Notes under the pieces: model-generated
The model's database searches: none
Seen by the model: the letters and a program-made list of their open reading frames with translations, nothing else
What the model was told of the DNA's origin: nothing
Shown: positions 22,479-30,238 of the stretch, piece by piece
Layout: the number at the start of each line of letters is the position of its first letter
How positions within the stretch are numbered: position 1 is the first letter of the stretch
Made by a program: the position numbers and the translations under genes
NCBI GenBank assembly: GCA_937929835.1
Contig: CALFUU010000140.1
Span: forward strand, 1 to 47,764
DNA: 47,764 nucleotides
Reading direction: 5' to 3'
Source: an uncultured Saprospiraceae bacterium
GTDB taxonomy: Bacteria > Bacteroidota > Bacteroidia > Chitinophagales > Saprospiraceae

Positions 22479-24911
22479 TTGCCCAAATTCACACCATTCA
22501 AAATTAACGTTTCAGCTATTCTCATAGTCTTAGGACTCATAGGGATACAGAGTTGTGGTGTAACAAAGTATCTAGAAGAAGATCAGTATCTCGTACGCAA
22601 TATAAGAATGACGCTTAAGGGTCCATCAAAAACAATTGATAACTCAGAACTAAGAGACGAGTTACAAAAGCTTTATAAAATAACACCCAATAAGAACAAA
22701 CGTAAAGTCCTCAATTATTTTAAGTATCGGGATATCGAGAACCCTTCTTGGCCTAAAAAATGGATAAAGAATAAACGTACAGAAGCACCTGCTTTAATTG
22801 AAGAGGAAGAAGTAATGGCCTCTGCAACTGCTATAGAACAGTACTTGCAAAACAAGAAAGGATATTACCAAGCTACAGTAGATTATGAAATTAACTACTC
22901 AGAAAATGAAGCTAAGGGGGATATCCACTACATCGTCCATACAGGAGAGAGATACATCATCAATGATATACACCACTTAAGCAAGGACACCTCTCTTGTC
23001 GAAACTGTTAAGAACCTGTCTAAAAAGAGTTTAATCCATCAAGGAGACCCTATTGATGCACTTACATTTGATCTTGAAAAGCAAAGAATCGTTTCGGAAT
23101 TGCAAAAAATAGGCTATGCTGATTTTAATCTAAACAATGTAGAGATTCAAGGGGATAGTACGGGACTAGACAAAGCCTGGGATATCTTTATTATGGTGCT
23201 CCCTCCGGCAAGTAGCTTATCTCATCAATCCTACAAGATAGGAGAAGTTAAGGTTTATACTGATTATCACCAGTTCCAGAAAGAAAGTGATCTTACCGCA
23301 GAAAATCGATATGACAAAAACTATTATAAGGAAGGCGACTCGTATGTGGTTATGCCCTCTACTATAGAGCAAAAAATATTTTTTGATAAATACAGCACCT
23401 ACAGCTCAGATAATTATTACAAAACCCTAAGAAAACTATACAGCTTAAGTGCCTACAGATTTGCTAAAATAAATTCGGCACCAAATAAAGAAGATCCTAC
23501 GCTCATCGACTATTCTATATTTCTCACCCCACACAACAAAAAATATATCCTAGATATCGGTATAGAGTCATTCTTCTCAACACTTAGTATCGTCAATACA
23601 GAACTAGTTGGTGTTGCCGTTAGTACAGGAATAGAAGATAGAAATGCCTTTGGTGGATCAGAAAGACTCAAAGCAAATGTCTCAGCTGGTCTCGAATTCA
23701 ACTTAAATAGACTAGCGGGGCAAGGACCACAGCAGCCATTAGTCAATTCTCAGACTGTAGGTATTAACACAGAGCTAGAAATACCCACAGTGACTAAGCC
23801 TTTTAACATCCTACGCTCTCTCAACAAGTTTAAGGTCATAAAAGACCATCAAATGAAAAAACTTGAAGAAGAAGGTAGTAGCCGTCTCGGATTAGGATAT
23901 AATTTCCAAGACATTTTTATGTTTTATAAGAGATCCGTTATAAATGCAGAATATGGTTTTGACTTCAATCTAAATAAGAAAAACAGATTAAATTTCAATC
24001 AAGTCGGCATCAGCTACAATGATTATACAATCGATCAATTCTTTAGGCCAACTTTGTTAAGTAATGAAGTCTTACTCAATAGTTTTGTTGATAATCTATT
24101 TACCGGCTTGCTATTTAAAGATTTGACGTATGTACATACTACAGAAAGAGGCACCAATAAAAGTAACTTTGCATTTATCTCCTCACTAGAGTTATCGGGA
24201 CTAGAAGTACATTTGGCCAACTCTCTATCCAATCTTGTAACGAGAAAATCTGCAGTATGGAGGCTTAGCGGCGGCACTGAATTTGAAAAAATGGTGAAGC
24301 TAGATTTTGAAACCGTATGGTATAGCCGTAAGAAAAAACTAGGGCAACTTGCTGCAAGAATAAAAACAGGCATCGCAATACCGTTTGGTTCTGACAATAC
24401 GATATCCTATATCAAACAATTCTTTGTCGGCGGGCCGAGTAGCATAAGAGCGTGGAGGCCTATGCATTTAGGGCCTGGTACTTTTGTAAATAATGAATTT
24501 TTCTTTCCAACAAGTGAAACGATATTTTTCCAGCGAGGCGACTTCAATCTCGAAATGAATTTAGAATATAGGTTTCACTTAGCTTGGCTTATGGAGGGAG
24601 CACTATTTGTAGACCTTGGAAACATCTGGACCCTGCAAGAAGAAAGAGACCCTAATGGCAATGTCATAAGACCAGGCTCACAGCTCAGCGCCTCCTTTCT
24701 AAATGAACTAGCGATTGGTTACGGGTATGGAATTAGATTTGACTTCAATTATTTTTTGATTCGATTTGACCTAGGCTTGAAGCTGCGCTACCCTTCTAAT
24801 GAGTATAGCCAGTTTTCAGGTCCACGAATCCCAGCACCATCCTCAAGATGGATCAGCCCTCGAGGTCAGAGCTTAGGTAACTTCAACATTGCAGTTGCCT
24901 ACCCCTTCTGA
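22479..24911 (+). CDS. tamL: TamL-type lipoprotein outer-membrane assembly protein (BamA/TamA superfamily)
   Basis: 810 residues. The start is a TTG at 22479 (MPKFTPFKIN): an in-frame stop lies 36 bases upstream, no ATG falls between, and the signal peptide begins here. A lipoprotein signal ends at Cys26 (IQSC), then GVTKYLEEDQYLV, which resembles the start of Bacteroidota TamL. POTRA-like domains fill ~35-330, and a C-terminal surface-antigen barrel (~370-810) contains FFVGGPSSIRAWRPMHLGPG, typical of the Omp85 barrel lid region, and ends in Phe. TamA/TamL works with TamB in lipid or protein transport to the outer membrane; tamB is not in the window. Recognition rests on layout and motifs. 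Confidence 0.88.
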   Translation: MPKFTPFKINVSAILIVLGLIGIQSCGVTKYLEEDQYLVRNIRMTLKGPSKTIDNSELRDELQKLYKITPNKNKRKVLNYFKYRDIENPSWPKKWIKNKRTEAPALIEEEEVMASATAIEQYLQNKKGYYQATVDYEINYSENEAKGDIHYIVHTGERYIINDIHHLSKDTSLVETVKNLSKKSLIHQGDPIDALTFDLEKQRIVSELQKIGYADFNLNNVEIQGDSTGLDKAWDIFIMVLPPASSLSHQSYKIGEVKVYTDYHQFQKESDLTAENRYDKNYYKEGDSYVVMPSTIEQKIFFDKYSTYSSDNYYKTLRKLYSLSAYRFAKINSAPNKEDPTLIDYSIFLTPHNKKYILDIGIESFFSTLSIVNTELVGVAVSTGIEDRNAFGGSERLKANVSAGLEFNLNRLAGQGPQQPLVNSQTVGINTELEIPTVTKPFNILRSLNKFKVIKDHQMKKLEEEGSSRLGLGYNFQDIFMFYKRSVINAEYGFDFNLNKKNRLNFNQVGISYNDYTIDQFFRPTLLSNEVLLNSFVDNLFTGLLFKDLTYVHTTERGTNKSNFAFISSLELSGLEVHLANSLSNLVTRKSAVWRLSGGTEFEKMVKLDFETVWYSRKKKLGQLAARIKTGIAIPFGSDNTISYIKQFFVGGPSSIRAWRPMHLGPGTFVNNEFFFPTSETIFFQRGDFNLEMNLEYRFHLAWLMEGALFVDLGNIWTLQEERDPNGNVIRPGSQLSASFLNELAIGYGYGIRFDFNYFLIRFDLGLKLRYPSNEYSQFSGPRIPAPSSRWISPRGQSLGNFNIAVAYPF

Positions 24912-24924
24912 CTTATGGGTTTAC

Positions 24925-25563
24925 TTAATTCTTAAATAATGATTTGCGACCTATTACTTTGCAAATAGGACATTGCAATGGATCGTGGCGTTGTGCAGGG
25001 CAATACTCTCTCCCAAAGAAGATAATCTGTAGGTGTAGCTTATTCCATATAGAATCATCAAAGAGTCTCTTCAGATCTTTCTCCGTCTGCTTAACACTTT
25101 TACCATTGGTCAAGCACCACCTGTATGCTAATCGGTGAATATGCGTATCTACAGGAAAAGCAGGCACACCAAAGGCTTGGGCCATAACTACAGAGGCCGT
25201 CTTATGCCCGACAGCAGGCAAGGCCTCAAGTGCTGCAAATGACTGTGGTACTTTTCCGTCATGTTGTTCTAATAGAATTTTCGATAAGCCGTGAATACCT
25301 TTAGACTTCATAGGACTCAGTCCACAAGGGCGGATGATCGCTTTTATTTCCTCAACAGATAATTTAATCATCTCCTGTGGTGTATCAGCCCGAGCAAAAA
25401 GCAAAGGTGTAATCTGGTTGACCTTCTTATCGGTACACTGTGCAGACAAGAGAACGGCTATAAGCAAAGTATAAGGGTCCTTATGATCTAAAGGGACAGG
25501 CGTTTCAGGGTATAGCTCCTCTAGCGTGTCTCTAACAAAGACTACTTTTTCTGCTTTATTCAT
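24925..25563 (-). CDS. nth: Endonuclease III, lacking a full Fe-S cysteine set
   Basis: 212 residues from ATG 25563, overlapping the acyl-CoA reductase gene (ATGA). A DNA glycosylase/AP lyase that removes oxidised pyrimidines. The helix-hairpin-helix ALPAVGHKTASVV (114-126) carries the catalytic lysine K121, and VDTHIHR holds D139. The C-terminus has only three cysteines (C188, C198, C201 in EYCPAQRHDPLQCPIC), not the four of the classical C-x6-C-x2-C-x5-C cluster. Some Bacteroidota Nth proteins share this layout, so it is likely a functional variant. Confidence 0.93.
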   Translation of the reverse strand: MNKAEKVVFVRDTLEELYPETPVPLDHKDPYTLLIAVLLSAQCTDKKVNQITPLLFARADTPQEMIKLSVEEIKAIIRPCGLSPMKSKGIHGLSKILLEQHDGKVPQSFAALEALPAVGHKTASVVMAQAFGVPAFPVDTHIHRLAYRWCLTNGKSVKQTEKDLKRLFDDSIWNKLHLQIIFFGREYCPAQRHDPLQCPICKVIGRKSLFKN

Positions 25564-26576
25564 AGCTCTAATAAAAATTCCAAAGTATCAACACCATCCG
25601 CATAATCACTGAGGGCTGGTTGTTGCGCTTCACCAAAGTCAAACACCTTAAAACCATCAACAGGTCTGTCTGAGATAACACATTGGATTTCTTCTTTATG
25701 TTCTTGGAGTTCTGAATGTAAGGCAGAATAATCTTCAAAATAGGAATAATGTAAAGCAGCAATACGACTTCCTATATCCGCATTCTCTCTCATTACCAAA
25801 AAGTCATTGGTTAAGAAATCATCCTTGTTAAGCAGGTACAAGGCAAAATTATAGTCGTAATTATTTTTGTATTTGTGGTGATGTATGATATCTCGATGCT
25901 TTTCTATAGCAGCAAAAATGCGCTGTATATCAAATCCTTTTTCCAAATACAACTTAGACACATTTCTACATCCCATTCCGAAATAAGCAAATATATCTCT
26001 ACCCAAATTTTCCAGTCCCTCTTCGGTAGTATCATTATAAATGACTGCAATACCATTTCGATTCATTCTGATGATATTGGGCACTGCACCAAAGTACTTT
26101 CTAAAATATCTGCCAGAACTGTCACTTCCTGTTGCGATAACGGCTTCATAATCAGCAAGCCGTTCTACAAATTGAAATTGCACTTGGCTCTGCTCATCAT
26201 ACTCCCTCAAAAGAGTTAACACATACTCTAGAAGAATTTGATCTCTTTCGGAGGCCTTTATCATAGCCTTGTGTCCAGCAACATAAGTACATAATACATC
26301 ATGAAAACCAACTAGAGGGATATTGCCTGCAAGGAGGAGCCCCACTCGCTTGGATGACTCCTTACCTGCAGTAGTGTAAGTCGAGAGCCAAGCAGTCAAC
26401 TTTTTTTGATCTAGATAAGCTTTGGCTATTTCAGTAGTCGCTTTCTGCACATTCTCCACCGTAAACCAAGGGTTCAAAACTTTGGCCTTTAAGGCTACAG
26501 CATCAGGTACTCCTCCTTGCTTGATCAACTGACTACCAAGAGCGCCCAGCGCTGCTATACGTCTATCCAATTCCAT
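25560..26576 (-). CDS. LuxC-like acyl-CoA reductase
   Basis: 338 residues from ATG 26576. It reduces acyl-CoA (or acyl-protein thioester) to aldehyde with NADPH, in the aldehyde dehydrogenase-like fold. FAYFGMGCRNVSK (196-208) contains the likely catalytic Cys203. LLLAGNIPLVGFHD (80-93) and ATGSDSSGRYF (148-158) fit the LuxC cofactor region. There are no luxA, B, D or E genes nearby, so it is not a luminescence operon. Its start follows the RluD-like stop with a 1-base gap, and its stop overlaps nth, so it is cotranscribed with both. Confidence 0.88.
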   Translation of the reverse strand: MELDRRIAALGALGSQLIKQGGVPDAVALKAKVLNPWFTVENVQKATTEIAKAYLDQKKLTAWLSTYTTAGKESSKRVGLLLAGNIPLVGFHDVLCTYVAGHKAMIKASERDQILLEYVLTLLREYDEQSQVQFQFVERLADYEAVIATGSDSSGRYFRKYFGAVPNIIRMNRNGIAVIYNDTTEEGLENLGRDIFAYFGMGCRNVSKLYLEKGFDIQRIFAAIEKHRDIIHHHKYKNNYDYNFALYLLNKDDFLTNDFLVMRENADIGSRIAALHYSYFEDYSALHSELQEHKEEIQCVISDRPVDGFKVFDFGEAQQPALSDYADGVDTLEFLLEL

Positions 26577-26577
26577 A

Positions 26578-27639
26578 CTACTGCTTTGATTTCTGATGTG
26601 TCACATAATGACGCCACTTATCTATCGTCGCTTGCATGTCTTCAGGCAAAGGCGTTTCAAATTTCATATACTCTTTAGTCTCAGGATGTACAAAGCCTAA
26701 TGACTGCGCATGTAAGGCGTGACGTGTCATCAGCTTAAACGCATTATGCACAAACTGCTTGTACTTAGTAAACACTGTTCCTTTTACAATTTTATCACCA
26801 CCATAACGCTGATCATTGAAAAGTGGATGATTATTGGATGCCATATGTACTCTAATCTGATGCGTCCTTCCCGTCTCTAGTTTACACTTTATAAGGCTGA
26901 CGTAATAGAGGTCTTCTATCGTCTCATAATGTGTTACGGCTTCTTTACCATCTTCGCCGTCCACATAGACAAACATCTTTTTACGTTCCTTAGGGTGACG
27001 ACCGATATTGCCTTCTATAGTACCACTAGATGGATCCAAACTGCCCCAAATTATAGCGACGTACTCTCTGTCGATAGTGTGATCAAAAAATTGCTTAGCG
27101 AGATGCGTCATAGCACTTTCCGTCTTAGCGACAACTAGCAAACCCGAAGTCTCCTTATCAATCCTATGTACCAATCCAGATCTTGTCCTATCGTTACCCG
27201 GTAGCGTGGGTAAATTCTCGATTTTAGAAAAATAGTGGACGAGACCATTGACTAGAGTACCTGACCTGTTGCCCACACCTGGATGTACAACAAGACCTGG
27301 CGGCTTGTAGACAACCATAAGATGATCGTCCTCGTACCTGATATCTAGAGGTATATCCTCGCCTACAGCCCACTCCTTTTCCTTTGGCTCTTCGGGCAAG
27401 ACAATGACGATGGTATCCAGTGGTCTTACTTTATAGTTGGATTTTATTTCTTGCCCGTTAACAAGTATTGCTTTGTCCTTTATGGCTTTTTGAATTCTTG
27501 ATCTGCTCGCTTTCTCCAGCTTATTGAGTAGATACTTATCCAATCGGATGGGCGACTGCGCAGGGTCTACTTCAAACCTATAATGCTCGTGTAATTCTTT
27601 CTCCATATCATCGTCTCCTTGACTTTCTTTATCTATCAT
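26578..27639 (-). CDS. RluD-like pseudouridine synthase with S4 domain
   Basis: 353 residues from ATG 27639, sharing one base with the stop of the upstream barrel gene. An N-terminal S4 RNA-binding domain (~30-85, RLDKYLLNKL ... KAILVNGQ) precedes the RluA catalytic domain with HRIDKETSG (D161 nucleophile) and RTHQIRVHM. The S4 plus RluA layout is the RluC/RluD type that modifies 23S rRNA. Length is in the family range. Confidence 0.94.
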   Translation of the reverse strand: MIDKESQGDDDMEKELHEHYRFEVDPAQSPIRLDKYLLNKLEKASRSRIQKAIKDKAILVNGQEIKSNYKVRPLDTIVIVLPEEPKEKEWAVGEDIPLDIRYEDDHLMVVYKPPGLVVHPGVGNRSGTLVNGLVHYFSKIENLPTLPGNDRTRSGLVHRIDKETSGLLVVAKTESAMTHLAKQFFDHTIDREYVAIIWGSLDPSSGTIEGNIGRHPKERKKMFVYVDGEDGKEAVTHYETIEDLYYVSLIKCKLETGRTHQIRVHMASNNHPLFNDQRYGGDKIVKGTVFTKYKQFVHNAFKLMTRHALHAQSLGFVHPETKEYMKFETPLPEDMQATIDKWRHYVTHQKSKQ

Positions 27640-28364
27640 TAAAAGGTATACTCTAAGCCAAGATTGATAGAAAAATAGCCTACTCTATCTACTTGTGTTA
27701 TAAAACTATCTATTGGATACAAGGTTGTCAATCCTCTTTCTGCTACTAGAAATGAAGTCGAAGTCCCTCCGTGAAAACCAAACTTGACCACACCTAAAAT
27801 ATTTTCTATTACATAGATAGTTGATCCCACTGCAACACCGTAAGACAACCCTAGATCGGACTCATCAAAGGTAAAACTAGAACCGCCCTGCGCATCCAGA
27901 AATATCGTATTGGTGGAGGTATAAAATACGTGTGGGCCGACTGAGGCCTCTACAAATGGCTCTAGCCCTTTGTAGTAGAAGGGTGCATATTGGCGATAAA
28001 TAAAGCGTGCCATAAAGGCGCTACTTGTCGTCGTATCCATAAACTGATCGAAGCCATTAAGTATCGTATTACTCAGTTCATCAATTCGATAAAGTGAAAA
28101 GAGCAAGCCCAGATGTGCATACTGCTTAGAGTTTGATTGCGCATAATAAGCAGCGGTAAAACCGACTAGATTCTTATTGAGGGACCTTTTGAAGCCACTA
28201 TAGGGTAATACCGCATCAAAAGTCAATTCTATAATCCTAACATCCTCATTTATAACGATCTCTAGGGAATCAGGACCTCCTGAGCTCTGCCTTGTCTGAG
28301 ACAATAAATCAGATATAGCCAATAGTATGACAGCGATACAGATTATTAGCTGTTTAAAATTCAT
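27639..28364 (-). CDS. Predicted outer-membrane beta-barrel protein
   Basis: 241 residues from ATG 28364. A signal peptide (MNFKQLIICIAVILLAISDLLSQ) is followed by alternating hydrophobic/polar strands such as NLVGFTAAYYAQ and AYFSINLGLEYTF at the end, with a terminal Phe typical of barrels. I do not recognise a specific family; it resembles small Bacteroidota outer-membrane barrel (PorT-like or OmpA-barrel) proteins in overall style. It heads the operon with rluD, the acyl-CoA reductase and nth, and is divergent from the PLP enzyme gene. Confidence 0.7.
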   Translation of the reverse strand: MNFKQLIICIAVILLAISDLLSQTRQSSGGPDSLEIVINEDVRIIELTFDAVLPYSGFKRSLNKNLVGFTAAYYAQSNSKQYAHLGLLFSLYRIDELSNTILNGFDQFMDTTTSSAFMARFIYRQYAPFYYKGLEPFVEASVGPHVFYTSTNTIFLDAQGGSSFTFDESDLGLSYGVAVGSTIYVIENILGVVKFGFHGGTSTSFLVAERGLTTLYPIDSFITQVDRVGYFSINLGLEYTF

Positions 28365-28423
28365 AAACCTTATACGATTTGTCTGCCAAAGGTAATATTT
28401 TGAGTCACAACAAATTGTAGTCT

Positions 28424-29629
28424 ATGCACTCTGATAAAGATATAAAGTATCACTTGGACACACTGTGTGCCAAAGACATCCCCTCTCCTGAAAAGACACA
28501 TGCGCATGTCTTGCCGATTCACGCTACATCTGCCTTTACCTATGTCAGTATAGAGGACAGTATCAATGTGTTTCAAGGAAAGTCGGAGGGGTTTGTCTAT
28601 TCAAGATATGGAAACCCAACTTTACAGGCGGTGGAGCAAAAACTAGCTCTCCTTGAGACCTTTGGAACAGATTACACAGCGGGCTGCATCCTGACCAGTT
28701 CTGGTCTTAGTGCTATATCCACTATGGCTATGAGCTTTGTCTCCCAAGGAGATGCTGTCTTGACACAAGCTGATCTCTATGGTGGTACCACGGAGCTCTT
28801 TAATAAAGTCGTCGCCAAAGCAGGAGTACAAGTCCTAACGGTAGATCTTAACGACTTAGACCTAGTAGAATCAACCCTCAAAGCCAACACCCACATAAAA
28901 CTCATCTACCTAGAGACGCCTACAAATCCGACACTCAAATGTATAGATATAGAGGCTATCGGCAGCCTTGCAAAGAAATATAAGGTCAAATCGGCTATCG
29001 ACAATACCTTCAGCACTTTCTACCTCCAACAACCCTTTACACTAGGTATAGATATCGTTGTGTACTCCACTACTAAGTTTCTCAATGGTCATGGTAACTC
29101 TATAGCTGGAGCGATTATCCTCAAAGACAAATCTTTGAGAAAGCAAGTGTGGGATGTAATGAAGCTTATGGGTACTAACTGCAACGCTTGGGATGCTTGG
29201 CTCTTACATAATGGACTCAAGACTCTAACGCTGCGTATGGATAAGCACTGCAGCAATGCGACAGCTATAGCCCAATATCTAGAAGGACACAGCAAGGTCA
29301 AAAAGGTTAATTATCCTGGTCTGGCCTCACATAGCACACATCCACAAGCCAGTAAACAGATGCGTCAGTATGGTGGTATGCTTTCATTTGAAATTGAAGG
29401 AGGGTTTCCGACCGCTGTTAATTTTATGGATAATACCAAGCTATGTGCTATAACCGCTACCCTAGGGAATGTAGATACCCTGCTATTGCATCCTGCGAGC
29501 TCATCTCATCTCAACATCCCAAAAGAAATAAGAGAGGCTAGTGGCATCGAGGATGGCTTGATAAGGATGTCAGTAGGTATAGAAAATCCAGACGATCTTA
29601 TCTCAGATATAGAACAAGCACTAGCCTAG
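28424..29629 (+). CDS. PLP-dependent Cys/Met metabolism enzyme (cystathionine/methionine gamma-lyase or synthase family)
   Basis: 401 residues from ATG 28424. YSRYGNPT (59-66) is the family phosphate-anchor motif, and K218 in YSTTKFLNGHG is the expected PLP lysine. DLYGGTTELF and IYLETPTNPTLKC are also typical. The family covers cystathionine gamma-synthase, beta- and gamma-lyases and methionine gamma-lyase; I cannot choose among them from sequence. The stop overlaps the convergent phosphodiesterase gene by 4 bases. Confidence 0.92.
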   Translation: MHSDKDIKYHLDTLCAKDIPSPEKTHAHVLPIHATSAFTYVSIEDSINVFQGKSEGFVYSRYGNPTLQAVEQKLALLETFGTDYTAGCILTSSGLSAISTMAMSFVSQGDAVLTQADLYGGTTELFNKVVAKAGVQVLTVDLNDLDLVESTLKANTHIKLIYLETPTNPTLKCIDIEAIGSLAKKYKVKSAIDNTFSTFYLQQPFTLGIDIVVYSTTKFLNGHGNSIAGAIILKDKSLRKQVWDVMKLMGTNCNAWDAWLLHNGLKTLTLRMDKHCSNATAIAQYLEGHSKVKKVNYPGLASHSTHPQASKQMRQYGGMLSFEIEGGFPTAVNFMDNTKLCAITATLGNVDTLLLHPASSSHLNIPKEIREASGIEDGLIRMSVGIENPDDLISDIEQALA

Positions 29630-30144
29630 TAGGCAGACCCAGCAGCTGTGCCGCGAGGACCTAGTTCTACCAGTTGGAGATCTTTGACTTCCCCTTGATC
29701 ACACTGAAATAAGAGGATGGTTCTAAATCGGTGGAACCCCTCATAGCCACAAGCACCAGGGTTCATATGAAGGACAGATAACTTGACATCGCGCAACACC
29801 TTACATATGTGTGAGTGCCCACAGATATAGAGATCTGGTTTTTCTTTGACGATAAGCTCCTTGACACGTTTAGTATACTTGGGTGGATAACCTCCTATAT
29901 GTGTCATCAATACTTTGACACCTTCGCAGATAAAAATCTCATTGAGTGGTAATCGACCTCGGACGGGGTGTCCATCTATGTTGCCATAGACACCTCTAGT
30001 TGGTTTCATAGATTCTAGATAATCTAAGACCTGGACATCGCCGACATCGCCTCCGTGCCAGATTTCATCCACATCCTTAAGATGCTCTACCACATCCTTA
30101 CCCAAAAAGCTGTGAGTGTCTGAGATCAATCCTATTCGTTTCAT
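29626..30144 (-). CDS. YfcE/MJ0936-type metallophosphoesterase
   Basis: 172 residues from ATG 30144 (MKRIGLISDT). The frame extends upstream to 30210, but the extra 22 codons overlap the terminator and do not resemble the family. Metal-binding motifs: SDTH (D9, H11), GGDVG (D33), GNID (N55), and GHSH (H110, H112). Family members are small cytosolic phosphodiesterases. It converges on the PLP enzyme gene with a 4-base overlap. Confidence 0.92.
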   Translation of the reverse strand: MKRIGLISDTHSFLGKDVVEHLKDVDEIWHGGDVGDVQVLDYLESMKPTRGVYGNIDGHPVRGRLPLNEIFICEGVKVLMTHIGGYPPKYTKRVKELIVKEKPDLYICGHSHICKVLRDVKLSVLHMNPGACGYEGFHRFRTILLFQCDQGEVKDLQLVELGPRGTAAGSAY

Positions 30145-30177
30145 AAGGTGTAAAGATGCGAGGTTATTACGAATGAA

Positions 30178-30216
30178 AGAAATGCCGACCATTGGTTGAA
30201 CGGTCGGCATTTATAT
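30178..30216. terminator. Terminator after the giant T9SS gene
   Basis: A stem of AAATGCCGACC with GGTCGGCATTT and an 11-base loop lies between two minus-strand genes, just after the stop at 30239. It is a plausible terminator for the giant gene at 30239-34315 and could block readthrough into the phosphodiesterase. Confidence 0.75.
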
Positions 30217-30238
30217 AATTACAAAAATAAAAACACAT

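Noticed and set aside
25568-25762. Frame inside the acyl-CoA reductase gene on the same strand
   Set aside because: It is a shadow frame of the reductase with no independent support.
30145-30210. 22-codon extension of the YfcE-type phosphodiesterase
   Set aside because: It runs into the terminator hairpin, and the family start MKRIGLISDTH lies at 30144.
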